NCBI RefSeq assembly: GCF_019083995.1
Contig: NZ_JAHRCU010000002.1
Span: forward strand, 248,001-312,000
From: Roseococcus sp. SDR
Lineage (GTDB): Bacteria > Pseudomonadota > Alphaproteobacteria > Acetobacterales > Acetobacteraceae
Direction of reading: 5' to 3'
DNA length: 64,000 nt
Part shown: positions 8,856 to 17,381 of the stretch, one piece after another
Layout of the letters: each line of letters begins with the position of its first letter
How positions within the stretch are numbered: position 1 is the stretch's first letter
Notes under the pieces: generated by a model
The model's database searches: none
What the model was told of the DNA's origin: nothing
The model's input: only the letters and a program-made list of their open reading frames with translations
Position numbers and translations under genes: made by a program

Positions 8856-9722
8856 TCACAGATTGAACGCCACCCGCCCCGTCTCCGTCACGTCATAGCC
8901 CCCCATCCGCCCCGCGCGCTCGGCAAAGAGCGGCGTGCGGGCGAAGGCGAGCAGCGTCTGCATCGCGGGTTCGAAGGCGTCCCGCCGGTGCAGCACCAGG
9001 TCGAAGCGCTCGCGCAGGAGGGGGACGAAGCCCAGGCCCGCGCGCATCGCCTCGGCGCGGATGCCGAAGCCCGCATCGGCCGCGCCGCGCAGCACCGCGG
9101 CGGCCACCTCATCCTCCGCCAGCGCCGGTTCGGGCAGGAAGGCGACGTCGCGCAGCGCCACGCCGGCATCGCTCAGCAGGCCCACCAGCGCCACATGGCT
9201 GCCGGCGCGCGGCTGGCGGCCCATGACGCGGAATCCGGGCCGGGCGAGATCGGCCACGGCGGCAAGGCCCGCCGGGTTGCCGGGCGGCGTGATCAGCCCC
9301 TGCTCGCGCCAGGCCCAGATCAGCCCCACCAGCGGCGCGCCCGGCAGGGCGGCGCGCACCGCGGCCTCGTTGAAGCCGCCCTCCTCGTCCCGCAGATGCA
9401 GCGCCGCCGCCACCGCGCTGCCGGCGACCAGCGCATCCAGCCCCTCCAGGCTGCCGCCGGCCCGCAGCGCCAGGCCGCAGCCCGATTGGCGGACCGCCCA
9501 ATCCAGCAGAGGGTCATGGCTGCCGGCCAGGATGGGGGGCGGGGCGGGGCGGCCGCCGGTCTCGGCCTGCGCCACCAGCCAGCGGCGCAGCGCCTCGGCC
9601 GGAAACACCCATTTGCCGCCGACCAGCGCCGCCGGCAGGCGCCGGGCACGGGCCAGGTCATAAAGGGCGCGCTCGGAGAGGCGGAGGAAGCCCGCCGCCT
9701 CCTTCAGGGTCCAGACATCCAT
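8856..9722 (-). CDS. One-component regulator: excisionase-type HTH fused to a periplasmic-binding-protein-like domain
   Basis: This encodes 288 residues. Residues 1-50 (MDVWTLKEAAGFLRLSERALYDLARARRLP...GGKWVFP) are a MerR/excisionase-like winged HTH. Residues of about 65-288 form a PBP-like ligand domain of the type seen in ModE-neighbour and tungstate/molybdate regulators, with internal DAGFGIRAEA and LGFVPL segments. It is cytoplasmic. It diverges from the tup operon, so control of metal-oxyanion uptake is the natural role. I chose the ATG at 9722 because the HTH starts there; a GTG at 9779 is in frame but would overlap the putative operator. No clear ribosome site precedes 9722. Confidence 0.8.
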   Translation of the reverse strand: MDVWTLKEAAGFLRLSERALYDLARARRLPAALVGGKWVFPAEALRRWLVAQAETGGRPAPPPILAGSHDPLLDWAVRQSGCGLALRAGGSLEGLDALVAGSAVAAALHLRDEEGGFNEAAVRAALPGAPLVGLIWAWREQGLITPPGNPAGLAAVADLARPGFRVMGRQPRAGSHVALVGLLSDAGVALRDVAFLPEPALAEDEVAAAVLRGAADAGFGIRAEAMRAGLGFVPLLRERFDLVLHRRDAFEPAMQTLLAFARTPLFAERAGRMGGYDVTETGRVAFNL

Positions 9723-9723
9723 C

Positions 9724-9750
9724 CGGCAGATATCGGCAAATGACGGCAGA
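9724..9750. promoter_or_regulatory. Three 10-bp-phased CGGCARA repeats, candidate operator
   Basis: CGGCAGA, CGGCAAA and CGGCAGA occur at 9724, 9734 and 9744. The exact 10-base spacing places them on one face of the helix, between the divergent regulator and tupB. This is consistent with cooperative binding of the adjacent regulator; no such site is known to me for this protein family. Confidence 0.45.
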
Positions 9751-9804
9751 TGTTCAATAGCCTTCGCCGTGGACGCCACCGGACGCCGGGCTTACAGCCG
9801 CGTC

Positions 9805-10509
9805 ATGCAAGACCTCGGAGCCGCATTCCAGCAGGCGCTGGGCCTGGTCGCCGCGGGCGATGCGGGGCTGTGGGCCATCATTGCCCTCAGCCTGCGCGTC
9901 TCGCTGACGGCCACCCTCATCGCCGCCTGCATCGGGCTGCCGCTGGGCGCGTTGCTGGCCGTCGCGCGCTTCCCCGGGCGGCAGGGGCTGCTCGTGGTGC
10001 TGAACGCGCTGATGGGCCTGCCGCCCGTCGTCGCCGGCCTCATCATCTACATCCTTCTCTCGCGCTCCGGCCCCTTCGGCGCCCTCGGCCTGCTCTTTAC
10101 GCCGGCGGCCATGGTCATCGCCCAGGCGGTGCTCATCACGCCCATCCTGGCCGCCCTCACCCGCCAGGTGCTGGAAGCCATGTGGGAGGAATATGCCGAG
10201 CAGTTGCGCTCGCTGGGCTCCGGCCCCGGCCGCGCCGTCCGCACCCTGCTCTGGGATGGCCGCTTCGCCCTGCTGACCGTGCTGCTGGCGGGCTTCGGCC
10301 GCGCCTCGGCCGAGGTCGGCGCCGTCATGGTCGTGGGCGGCAATATCGAGGGCTTCACCCGCGTGATGACCACCGCCATCGCGCTGGAAACGAGCAAGGG
10401 CGACCTCCCGCTGGCACTCGGCCTCGGCATCGTGCTGATGGCGATCGTGCTCGGCGTGAATGCGGCGGCGCAGCTGCTGCGCGAGGCCTCGGCGCGGTGG
10501 TCCGGATGA
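9805..10509 (+). CDS. tupB: Tungstate ABC transporter permease TupB
   Basis: This encodes 234 residues and about five to six membrane segments. The permease coupling loop EEYAEQLRSLGSGPGRAVRTLLWDGR is typical of binding-protein-dependent transporters, and the GGNIEGFTRVMTTAIALETSKGD segment is characteristic of TupB/WtpB-type subunits. It forms the inner-membrane channel for oxyanion uptake. The start ATG lacks an obvious Shine-Dalgarno, and an in-frame start at 9769 cannot be excluded. Its stop overlaps the tupC ATG (ATGA). Confidence 0.85.
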   Translation: MQDLGAAFQQALGLVAAGDAGLWAIIALSLRVSLTATLIAACIGLPLGALLAVARFPGRQGLLVVLNALMGLPPVVAGLIIYILLSRSGPFGALGLLFTPAAMVIAQAVLITPILAALTRQVLEAMWEEYAEQLRSLGSGPGRAVRTLLWDGRFALLTVLLAGFGRASAEVGAVMVVGGNIEGFTRVMTTAIALETSKGDLPLALGLGIVLMAIVLGVNAAAQLLREASARWSG

Positions 10510-11192
10510 GCGGGCCCGTGCTGCGCGCCGAGGGGCTGGGCTACAGCGTGGGCGAGCGCGCCCTGCTGCAGGGACTCGATTTCGGCATCGCGCCCGGCGC
10601 GCCGAGCTTCGTGATCGGCCCCAATGGCTCGGGCAAATCCACGCTGCTCCGACTGCTGCACGGCCTGCTGGCGCCAAGCCAGGGCCGGGTGGTGCAGGCC
10701 GGCATCGGGCGGCAGGCCATGGTGTTCCAGAAGCCCGTCCTGCTTCGCCGCAGCGTCACGCAGAACATCGCGCATGCGCTCTCCCTCGCCGGCATCCGGG
10801 ATGCCGCGCGCATCCCCGCCGCGCTGGAGGAGGTGGGCCTGCCGCATCTCGCCCATCGCCCCGCCCGCCTGCTGTCAGGCGGCGAGCAGCAGCGCGTGGC
10901 CCTTGCCCGCGCTCTGGCGCTGCACCCCGACATCCTCTTCCTCGACGAGCCGACCGCGAGCCTCGACCCCGCGGCCACGCGCGCGGTGGAAGCGATCCTC
11001 GCCCGCGCCGCCGCGCGCGGGATGAAGATCGTGATGACCACGCATGACCTGCACCAGGCGCGCCGCCTCGCCGGCGAGATCCTGCTGCTGCATCGGGGCC
11101 GCCTGATCGAGCAGGCGCCCGCCGAGACCTTCTTCCAATCCCCCGCCAGCGCCGAGGCCCAGGCCTTCCTGCGCGGCGACATCCTGGAGTGA
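10506..11192 (+). CDS. tupC: Tungstate ABC transporter ATP-binding protein TupC
   Basis: This encodes 228 residues. Walker A GPNGSGKST is at residues 38-46, signature LSGGEQQ at about 122-128, Walker B ILFLDEPTA at about 141-149 and the switch histidine in MTTHD. It powers TupB. The ATG overlaps the tupB stop by four bases, showing translational coupling. It ends with GTGA/ATG-type coupling to tupA. Size is short as usual for tungstate ATPases, without the regulatory C-terminal domain of ModC. Confidence 0.88.
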   Translation: MSGPVLRAEGLGYSVGERALLQGLDFGIAPGAPSFVIGPNGSGKSTLLRLLHGLLAPSQGRVVQAGIGRQAMVFQKPVLLRRSVTQNIAHALSLAGIRDAARIPAALEEVGLPHLAHRPARLLSGGEQQRVALARALALHPDILFLDEPTASLDPAATRAVEAILARAAARGMKIVMTTHDLHQARRLAGEILLLHRGRLIEQAPAETFFQSPASAEAQAFLRGDILE

Positions 11193-11197
11193 ACCGC

Positions 11198-12022
11198 ATG
11201 TTCCGCCGTCTTCTCTTCGCCCTCGCGCTGCTCGCCACGCCCGCCCCTCTCCCCGCTGGGGCCCAGGAGCGCGTCATCACCATCAGCAGCACCACCAGCA
11301 CGGAGCAGTCGGGCCTGTTCGGCCATATCCTGCCCCTGTTCCGCGAGCAGACCGGCATCACCGCGCGCGTCGTGGCGCTGGGCACCGGCCAGGCGCTGGA
11401 TGTGGGCCGGCGCGGCGATGCCGATGTCGTCTTCGTGCATGACCGCGCGGCGGAGGAGCGCTTCGTGGCCGAGGGCTTCGCCACGCGCCGCCAGCACGTG
11501 ATGTTCAATGACTTCGTGATCATCGGCCCGGCCAGCGACCCCGCGCGCATCGCGGGCTCGCGCGATGCGGTGGCCGCCATGCGCCGCATCGCCGAGGCGC
11601 GCGCGCCCTTCGTCAGCCGCGGCGACCGCAGCGGCACGCATGCGGCGGAGCTGCGCCTCTGGCAGCAGGCGGGCGTCGAGCCCTCCGGCAGCTGGTATCG
11701 CGCGGTCGGCCAGGGCATGGGCCCGGCGCTGAACACGGCCGCCGCACAGAACGCCTATATCCTGGCCGATCGCGGCACCTGGCTCTCCTTCCGCAACCGC
11801 CAGGATCTGCGCATCCTGACCGAGGGCGATCCGCGCCTGTTCAACCAGTATGGCGTGATGCTGGTGAACCCGGCCCGCCACAGCCATGTGAAGGCCGCCG
11901 ATGGCCAGGCCTTCGTGGACTGGATCGTCTCGCCCGCCGGCCAGGCCGCCATCGCCAGCTACAAGATCAATGGCGAGCAGCTCTTCTTCCCCAACGCCGC
12001 GCAGCCTGAGCCGACCTCGTGA
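11198..12022 (+). CDS. tupA: Tungstate-binding periplasmic protein TupA
   Basis: This encodes 274 residues with a signal peptide of about 22 residues (cleavage near PAGAQ). The TTSTEQSG motif directly after the mature N-terminus is the TupA oxyanion-binding signature, followed by GDADVVFVHDRAAEE and SRGDRSGTHAAEL, both conserved in this family. I chose the ATG at 11198 because GGAG lies eight bases upstream; a GTG at 11189 that overlaps the tupC stop is possible. Tungstate selectivity over molybdate is a family expectation and not proven by sequence. Confidence 0.9.
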   Translation: MFRRLLFALALLATPAPLPAGAQERVITISSTTSTEQSGLFGHILPLFREQTGITARVVALGTGQALDVGRRGDADVVFVHDRAAEERFVAEGFATRRQHVMFNDFVIIGPASDPARIAGSRDAVAAMRRIAEARAPFVSRGDRSGTHAAELRLWQQAGVEPSGSWYRAVGQGMGPALNTAAAQNAYILADRGTWLSFRNRQDLRILTEGDPRLFNQYGVMLVNPARHSHVKAADGQAFVDWIVSPAGQAAIASYKINGEQLFFPNAAQPEPTS

Positions 12023-12813
12023 AGCGGCTGATCCTCGCGGCCCTGCTGATGGCGGCCCCCGCCCAGGCCGAGCCGCTGCGCCTCGCCGCCGCCGGCAGCC
12101 TGCGCGCGGCCCTCTCCGAGGTCGCCACCGCCTTCGCCGCCCGGCCGGGCGGCGCGCCGGTGACGGAGACCTATGCCCCCTCGGGCCTGCTGCGGCAGCG
12201 CATCGCGGGCGGCGAGGGCTTCGACCTCTTCGCCAGCGCGAACATGGCGCACCCGCAGGCGCTGGCCGAGACGCGCGGCATGCCGGTCGTGCTCTTCGCC
12301 CGCAACCGGCTTTGCGCCCTGGCGCGGCCGGGCCTGGAGGTGACGCCCGAGACGCTGCTGGCGCGCATGCTGGACCCGGCCATTCGCCTCGGCACCTCCA
12401 CGCCGCGCGCCGATCCCGCGGGCGACTACGCCTTTGCGCTCTTCGCCCGGGCCGAGGCGCTGCGGCCCGGTGCGCGCGCCGCGCTGGAGGCCAAGGCGCT
12501 GACGGTCACGGGCGGGCCGGATTCCGCGCGCCCGCCGGCCGGGCGTGACCTCTACGCCTGGCAGTTCGAGCGCGATGCGGTGGACCTCTTCCTCACCTAT
12601 TGCACCAATGCCGTGCTGGCGCTGCGCGCCGATCCGCGCCTGCAGCGCATCGAGGTGCCGGAGGCGCTGGCGGTCTTCGCCGATTACGGGATGCTGCTGC
12701 TCAGCCCCCGGCCGGAAGCGGCGCGGCTGGCCCTGTTCATTCTCTCCCCCCAGGGCCAGATGATCCTGGACCGGCACGGCTTCGACGCGCCGGGCCTGCC
12801 CAAGGAGAGATGA
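12019..12813 (+). CDS. ModA-like periplasmic substrate-binding protein
   Basis: This encodes 264 residues from a GTG overlapping the tupA stop by four bases. A signal peptide (MKRLILAALLMAAPAQA) leads into LRLAAAGSLRAALSEVATAF, which matches the ModA start that binds the oxyanion via Ser. Then come GEGFDLFASANMAHPQAL and a C-terminal DYGMLLLS. It resembles molybdate/sulfate-type binding proteins, and may supply molybdate to the neighbouring permeases. There is no ModB or ModC gene in the operon, so it presumably shares the TupBC or the downstream importer. Confidence 0.78.
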   Translation: MKRLILAALLMAAPAQAEPLRLAAAGSLRAALSEVATAFAARPGGAPVTETYAPSGLLRQRIAGGEGFDLFASANMAHPQALAETRGMPVVLFARNRLCALARPGLEVTPETLLARMLDPAIRLGTSTPRADPAGDYAFALFARAEALRPGARAALEAKALTVTGGPDSARPPAGRDLYAWQFERDAVDLFLTYCTNAVLALRADPRLQRIEVPEALAVFADYGMLLLSPRPEAARLALFILSPQGQMILDRHGFDAPGLPKER

Positions 12814-13832
12814 TGTTCCGCCGCGCGCTGCTCGCCACCCCCCTCGCCTCGCCAGCATTTGCGAGAGAGGTCCGGGATTCGGTGGGGCGCAGCGCGCGCA
12901 TGCCCGAGAAGGTGAGCCGCGTGCTGGCGGCCGGCCCGCCCGCCGCCATCCTGCTCTACACGCTGGCGCCGGAGCTGCTCGCCGGCTGGCCCGCCCGCCC
13001 GCCGAGCCGGCTGGAGGCCAGCTTCCTGACCGAGGGGGCCGCAGCCCTGCCCGAGACGGGGCGCCTGACGGGCCGCGACAACACCGCCAATATCGAGGCG
13101 GTGCTGCGCCATCGCCCGGACCTCGTGCTGGATTACGGCAGCGTGGCGCCGAGCTTCGTCAGCCTCGCCCATCGCGTGCAGGAGCAGACGGGCATCCCGA
13201 CGCTGCTGCTGGACGGCGCGCTGGCGCGCATCCCCGAGACCTATCGCGTCCTGGGCGAGATCCTGGGCCGCCGCAAGGATGCCGATCTGCGCGCCGAGGC
13301 GGCGGGGCGCATCCTGGCCGAGGCGGAGGCGCATGCCGCGCGCCTCGGCCAGCGCGGGCGGCCGCGCGTGCTCTATGTGCGCGGGCCGCGCGGGCTGGAG
13401 ACGGGGCTCGCGGGCTCCATCAACACCGAGATCATCGAATTCGCCGGCGCGCTGAATGTGGCCGGCCGCGCGCTGGGGCCGGGTGGCCTCACGCAGATCA
13501 GCCTGGAGCAGGTGCTGGCCTGGAACCCGGACTGGGTCATCGCCATCCATCCCGATTTCCCGGCCCATGCGCGGCAGGACCCGCTCTGGCGCGCGCTGCC
13601 GGCGGTGCGGGCCAATCGGCTGGTCCTCGCGCCCGGCCTGCCCTTCGGCTGGGTGGATTTCCCGCCTGCGGTGAACCGGCTGCTGGGGCTGATCTGGCTG
13701 CCCGTGCTGTTCGGCTTGGTACCGGCTGAAACGCTGCCCGAGCGCGTGAGTGACTTCCACGCGCTGTTCTACCATCGCCGGCCCGAGCCGCAGCAGATCG
13801 CGGCGCTGCTGCGCCCGGCCCTGCCGGGTTGA
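12813..13832 (+). CDS. BtuF/FepB-type ABC substrate-binding protein
   Basis: This encodes 339 residues. A short Tat/Sec-like leader (MFRRALLATPLASPAFA) precedes a cluster-A binding protein with the two-lobe, helix-linked layout seen in vitamin B12, iron-siderophore and MolA proteins: RHRPDLVLDYGSVAPS, IPTLLLDGALARIPETYRVLGEILGR, and ISLEQVLAWNPDWVIA. Two ATG codons are in tandem (12810 and 12813); the second has better spacing from AAGGAGAG. It overlaps the ModA-like gene. Because of the tup context I infer molybdate/tungstate like the MolA system of Haemophilus, but iron or cobalamin is possible. Confidence 0.8.
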   Translation: MFRRALLATPLASPAFAREVRDSVGRSARMPEKVSRVLAAGPPAAILLYTLAPELLAGWPARPPSRLEASFLTEGAAALPETGRLTGRDNTANIEAVLRHRPDLVLDYGSVAPSFVSLAHRVQEQTGIPTLLLDGALARIPETYRVLGEILGRRKDADLRAEAAGRILAEAEAHAARLGQRGRPRVLYVRGPRGLETGLAGSINTEIIEFAGALNVAGRALGPGGLTQISLEQVLAWNPDWVIAIHPDFPAHARQDPLWRALPAVRANRLVLAPGLPFGWVDFPPAVNRLLGLIWLPVLFGLVPAETLPERVSDFHALFYHRRPEPQQIAALLRPALPG

Positions 13833-14815
13833 TGCGCGGCACGCTCGCCTGGGGGCTGGCGCTGGCGGCGCTGGCGGGTGCCGTGCTGCTGGCGCTCGCC
13901 TTCGGGCGCTTTCCCATCCCGCCCTCGCAGCTTGTGCCCATCCTGCTGGGGCAGGAGGAAGGGCCGGCCGCCATCGTCTTCTGGAACATCCGCGCGCCGC
14001 GCGTGGCGGCCGCGATCCTGGTGGGTGCCGCGTTGGCCGGCGCGGGGGCGGCCTTCCAGGGCATGTTCCGCAACCCGCTGGCCTCGCCCGATCTGCTGGG
14101 CGTCTCGGCCGGGGCCTCGCTGGGGGCGGTGCTCGGCATCTTCCTCGGCCTGCCGGTGGCGGCGATCCAGGGCCTCGCCTTCGCGGGCGGTGTGGCCGCC
14201 GTGGCGGGCGTCGCGGGCCTGGCCGCGCTGGTGCGCGGGCGGGGCGATCCGGCGCTGCTGCTCATCCTCGCCGGCATCGCGCTGGGGGCGCTGATGGGGG
14301 CGGCGATCAGCCTGCTGAAGATCCTGGCCGACCCCTACAACCAATTGCCCGCCATCACCTTCTGGCTGCTCGGCTCGCTGAACGCGGTGACGCGCGGCGA
14401 TGTGCTGGCGGCGGCGATCCCGGCGGCCCTCGGCCTCGCCATCCTCTTCCTGCTGCGCTGGCGGCTGAACCTGCTGACGCTGGGCGAGGATGAGGCCCGG
14501 GCGCTGGGCGCCAATACCGCGCTGCTGCGCGGCGCGGCGGTGGCCGGCGCCACGCTGGCGACGGCGGCCGTTACGGCACTGGCGGGGGCCGTGGGCTGGA
14601 TCGGCCTTGTTGTCCCCCACATGGCGCGGCTGCTCGGCGGGCCTGATTTGCGGCGCCTGATCCCGCTTTCCATGCTGCTGGGCGCGGCCTTCCTGCTGGC
14701 GGTGGACACGGCCGCGCGCAATCTGGGCCGCACCGAATTGCCGCTGGGCGTGCTGACCGCGCTGCTCGGCACGCCGCTGTTTCTCTGGCTGCTGGCGCGG
14801 GGCCGGCATGCTTGA
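13832..14815 (+). CDS. FecCD/BtuC-type ABC importer permease
   Basis: This encodes 327 residues and about ten membrane segments, the type II importer fold. Conserved segments include FWNIRAPRVAAAILVGAALAGAG near residue 50, MFRNPLASPDLLGVSAGAS near 80, and GWIGLVVPHMARLLGGPDLR near 260, the last being the ATPase contact. The ATG overlaps the preceding stop (TGATG). It forms a complete importer with the flanking binding protein and ATPase. The family handles cobalamin, iron chelates or, in MolBCA, molybdate/tungstate. Confidence 0.88.
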   Translation: MRGTLAWGLALAALAGAVLLALAFGRFPIPPSQLVPILLGQEEGPAAIVFWNIRAPRVAAAILVGAALAGAGAAFQGMFRNPLASPDLLGVSAGASLGAVLGIFLGLPVAAIQGLAFAGGVAAVAGVAGLAALVRGRGDPALLLILAGIALGALMGAAISLLKILADPYNQLPAITFWLLGSLNAVTRGDVLAAAIPAALGLAILFLLRWRLNLLTLGEDEARALGANTALLRGAAVAGATLATAAVTALAGAVGWIGLVVPHMARLLGGPDLRRLIPLSMLLGAAFLLAVDTAARNLGRTELPLGVLTALLGTPLFLWLLARGRHA

Positions 14816-15572
14816 GGCGCGCGACCTGGCCGTGGGACATGGGCGCCGCAAGGTGCTCTCCGGGCTCAACCTGCATCTGCGCGCGGGCGAGCTGCTCTGC
14901 CTGCTCGGCCCCAATGGCGGCGGCAAGACGACGCTGTTGCGCACGCTGCTGGGCCTGATCCCGCCGCTCGGCGGCACGGTGCTGCTGGAGGGTCAGCCCC
15001 TGACGCGGCTCTCCCGCCGCGCGGTGGCGCAGCGCCTCGCCTATGTGCCGCAGGCGGCGCAGGGCGGCTTCGCCTATCCGGCGCGGGCGGTGGTGGCGAT
15101 GGGCCGCGCCGCGCATCTCGGCCTTTTCGCCGCCCCCGGCGCGGCCGACCACGCGGCGGCTGAGGCCGCGCTCGATCGCCTCTCCATCGCGCATCTGGCC
15201 GACCGGCCGGTCACGGAGCTTTCCGGCGGCGAGCGGCAATTGGTGCTGGTCGCGCGCGCCCTGGCGCAGGGCGGCCGCGCGATCATCCTGGACGAGCCCA
15301 CGGCGAGCCTCGATTTCGGCAACCAGGCGCTGGTGCTGCGCGAGGTGCGGGCGCTGGCCCGGCGCGATGGCCTGGCCGTGCTGATGACGACGCATCAGCC
15401 CGACCACGCGCTGCTGCTGGCCGATGCGGTGATGCTGGTGGCGCAGGGCGGCGCACAGGGCCCGGCACCGCCCGAGGCGCTGATCACGCCCGAGACGCTG
15501 CGCGCCGCCTATGGCGTGGAGGCGGCGATCGGCACGCTCGGCGCGCGGCGGGTTGTGGCGCCGCTGATCTGA
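14808..15572 (+). CDS. BtuD/FepC-type ABC ATP-binding protein
   Basis: This encodes 254 residues, last gene of the seven-gene operon, overlapping the permease gene by eight bases. Walker A GPNGGGKTT is at residues 33-41, the signature ELSGGERQL is near 135-143, and Walker B AIILDEPTA near 155-163. The VPQAAQGGFAYPARAVVAMGRAAHLG segment between them is typical of B12/iron-type ATPases. It energises the FecCD-like permease. Transcription then runs into a palindromic element before the convergent gene. Confidence 0.88.
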   Translation: MLEARDLAVGHGRRKVLSGLNLHLRAGELLCLLGPNGGGKTTLLRTLLGLIPPLGGTVLLEGQPLTRLSRRAVAQRLAYVPQAAQGGFAYPARAVVAMGRAAHLGLFAAPGAADHAAAEAALDRLSIAHLADRPVTELSGGERQLVLVARALAQGGRAIILDEPTASLDFGNQALVLREVRALARRDGLAVLMTTHQPDHALLLADAVMLVAQGGAQGPAPPEALITPETLRAAYGVEAAIGTLGARRVVAPLI

Positions 15573-15620
15573 GCATGATCCGCTTCGGTGTCTCCACCGA
15601 AGCGTTGAATCATCCTCACA
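15571..15620. repeat. REP-like palindromic element, copy 1
   Basis: It starts GAGCATGATCCGC and ends TGAATCATCCTC, with a perfect 10-bp hairpin CGCTTCGGTG / CACCGAAGCG (loop TCTC) between. A second copy lies at 28666. The end motifs resemble GAGCATGATC-type intergenic repeats of alphaproteobacteria. It separates two convergent genes and could act as a two-way terminator. Confidence 0.7.
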
Positions 15621-15622
15621 GA

Positions 15623-17215
15623 TCAGCTCTTGCGCACGTTCCAGAAGAGCGGCGCGCCCTGCACGATCCCCGACACGTTCCGGCGATGCGCGGTGGCCAG
15701 GAAATACTGGCCGAGCGGGATCATCGGCACATCCTGCATGGCCTGCGCCTGGATGCGCCGCGCGATGGCCTGCTGGGCGGCCAGGTCCGGCGCGTCGAAC
15801 CACGCGTTGCGCAGGTTTTCCAGTTCGGGCGAATCAGGCCAGCCGATCCAGCCATTCGTGCCATTGCCGCGCAGCCCGAGATGCCCGGCCGGCGAGGCGA
15901 AATCCTGCCCGCCGCCGAAGGTGAAGAAGGCGGACCAGCCGCCACGCTCCACCGGCTCGCGCGAGGTGCGGCGGGAGAGCACCGTGCCCCAGTCGAGCGC
16001 CTGGTAATCGAGGTTCATGCCGATGCGGCGGAAGAGATCACCGCCGACCTCCGACATTGCTCTCAGGAACGGCAAGTCCGTGGGCACGATCAGCACCATC
16101 CGCTGCCCGTTATAGCCCGCCGCCGCCAGCTCGCGCCGCACCCGGTCGAGATCGCGCGGGGAGGTGAGTGCGCCCATCGCCTCGTCATTGGCGAGCGGCG
16201 TACCCGGCGTGAAGACGCCCACATTGCCGCGCCAGAGATCGGGGTTGTTGCCGACGATGGCCTGCATGAAGTCCGGCTGGTTGATGGCGCCCAGGATCGC
16301 GCGGCGGATGGCCGGATTGTTGAAAGGCGGCTGCAGATGGTTGAAGCGCAGGAAGCCCACCCAGCCCGAGGTCTCAAGCGTGCCGATCTCGATATTGCGG
16401 TTGCGGCGGAGCGTCGGCAGCAGGTCCGTCACCGCCTGTTCCCACCAATCCACCTCGCCCGCCTGGAGCGCGGCCGAGGCCGTCGCCGCATCGGGCATCA
16501 CCACCCATTCGACGCGGTCCAGGTTCGCCACCTTGCCGCCGGCGGTGAAGCTGGGCGCGCCCTCGCGCGGCACATAGTTCTCGAAGCGGGCATAGACGGT
16601 GCGGGCGCCGGCCACGCGCTCACCCGGCACGAAGCGATAGGGGCCGGAGCCCACGATCTCGCTCACCTGCGTGCCGGGATCGGTGCGGGCCAGGCGCTCG
16701 GGCATGATGAAGGGGACGGTGACGGTGGTCTTGCCGAGGGCCGCGGGCAGCAGCGGAAAGGGCTTCTTCAGGCGGAAGCGCAGGCGGCGGTCATCGAGGG
16801 CGGTGAGTTCATCCGTCGCCGCGAAGAGCGCCTGGCCGAAGGCATCCCTGGCACCCCAGCGGCGCAGGCTCGCCACCGCATCCGCCGCGCGCACCGGCTC
16901 GCCATCATGGAAGCGCAGGCCGGGGCGCAGCGTGATGGTCCAGGTGAGGCCGCCATCCTCGACCACATGGCCCTCGGCCATCTGCGGTTGCGGCGCGAAA
17001 TTGGCGTCGGTGCCGTAGAGCGTGTCATAGACCAGATAGGCGTGGTTGCGGCTGACGAAGGCGGTGGACCAGAGCGGATCTAGAACCGTCACATCCGATT
17101 GCGGCACGAAGCGCAGCGTGCGCGCGCCCTGGGCCGCGACCATGGCGGGGGCGGCGAGCGCCAGAGGGGCGGCCAAAGGGGCGGCTAGCAGGCTGCGGCG
17201 GGGCAATGTCGTCAT
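15623..17215 (-). CDS. ABC peptide/opine-type substrate-binding protein (SBP family 5)
   Basis: This encodes 530 residues. A twin-arginine-like leader (PRRSLLAAPLAAPLALAAPAMVAAQ) is followed by the family 5 core: LRFVPQSDVTVLDPLWST, VYDTLYGTDANFAPQPQMAEGH, LRPGLRFHDGEPVRAADAV, and SGPYRFV. Such proteins deliver oligopeptides, nickel or glycosides to an ABC permease. No permease or ATPase gene is adjacent, so it is an orphan receptor here. The ATG is clear. Substrate cannot be named. Confidence 0.88.
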   Translation of the reverse strand: MTTLPRRSLLAAPLAAPLALAAPAMVAAQGARTLRFVPQSDVTVLDPLWSTAFVSRNHAYLVYDTLYGTDANFAPQPQMAEGHVVEDGGLTWTITLRPGLRFHDGEPVRAADAVASLRRWGARDAFGQALFAATDELTALDDRRLRFRLKKPFPLLPAALGKTTVTVPFIMPERLARTDPGTQVSEIVGSGPYRFVPGERVAGARTVYARFENYVPREGAPSFTAGGKVANLDRVEWVVMPDAATASAALQAGEVDWWEQAVTDLLPTLRRNRNIEIGTLETSGWVGFLRFNHLQPPFNNPAIRRAILGAINQPDFMQAIVGNNPDLWRGNVGVFTPGTPLANDEAMGALTSPRDLDRVRRELAAAGYNGQRMVLIVPTDLPFLRAMSEVGGDLFRRIGMNLDYQALDWGTVLSRRTSREPVERGGWSAFFTFGGGQDFASPAGHLGLRGNGTNGWIGWPDSPELENLRNAWFDAPDLAAQQAIARRIQAQAMQDVPMIPLGQYFLATAHRRNVSGIVQGAPLFWNVRKS

Positions 17216-17333
17216 GCGGCGGGCTCCGGTGGGGACACCCCCATCCTGGGTAAGCGGCGTGGCTGGAGCAAGACATCCTTGAAGGGCGGATGATCACGCG
17301 CGCGGCTGGCTGATCCGCGAGAGGGAGTTTTGC

Positions 17334-17364
17334 TTGACATGGCATATATGTTCCCCTTATGTTC
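17334..17364 (+). promoter_or_regulatory. Promoter with an overlapping alphaproteobacterial SOS (LexA) box
   Basis: The -35 TTGACA (17334-17339) and -10 TATGTT (17358-17363) are 18 bases apart. GTTC at 17350-17353 and GTTC at 17361-17364 are separated by exactly seven bases, matching the GTTC-N7-GTTC LexA site of alphaproteobacteria, and the box covers the -10. LexA binding here would block transcription of the gene at 17382. Confidence 0.7.
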
Positions 17365-17381
17365 CCGCCATCCAGGGAGAC

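Noticed and set aside
13769-14977. Long minus-strand frame antisense to the FecCD permease
   Set aside because: Gln/Arg-rich shadow of an ABC permease that shows clear family motifs.
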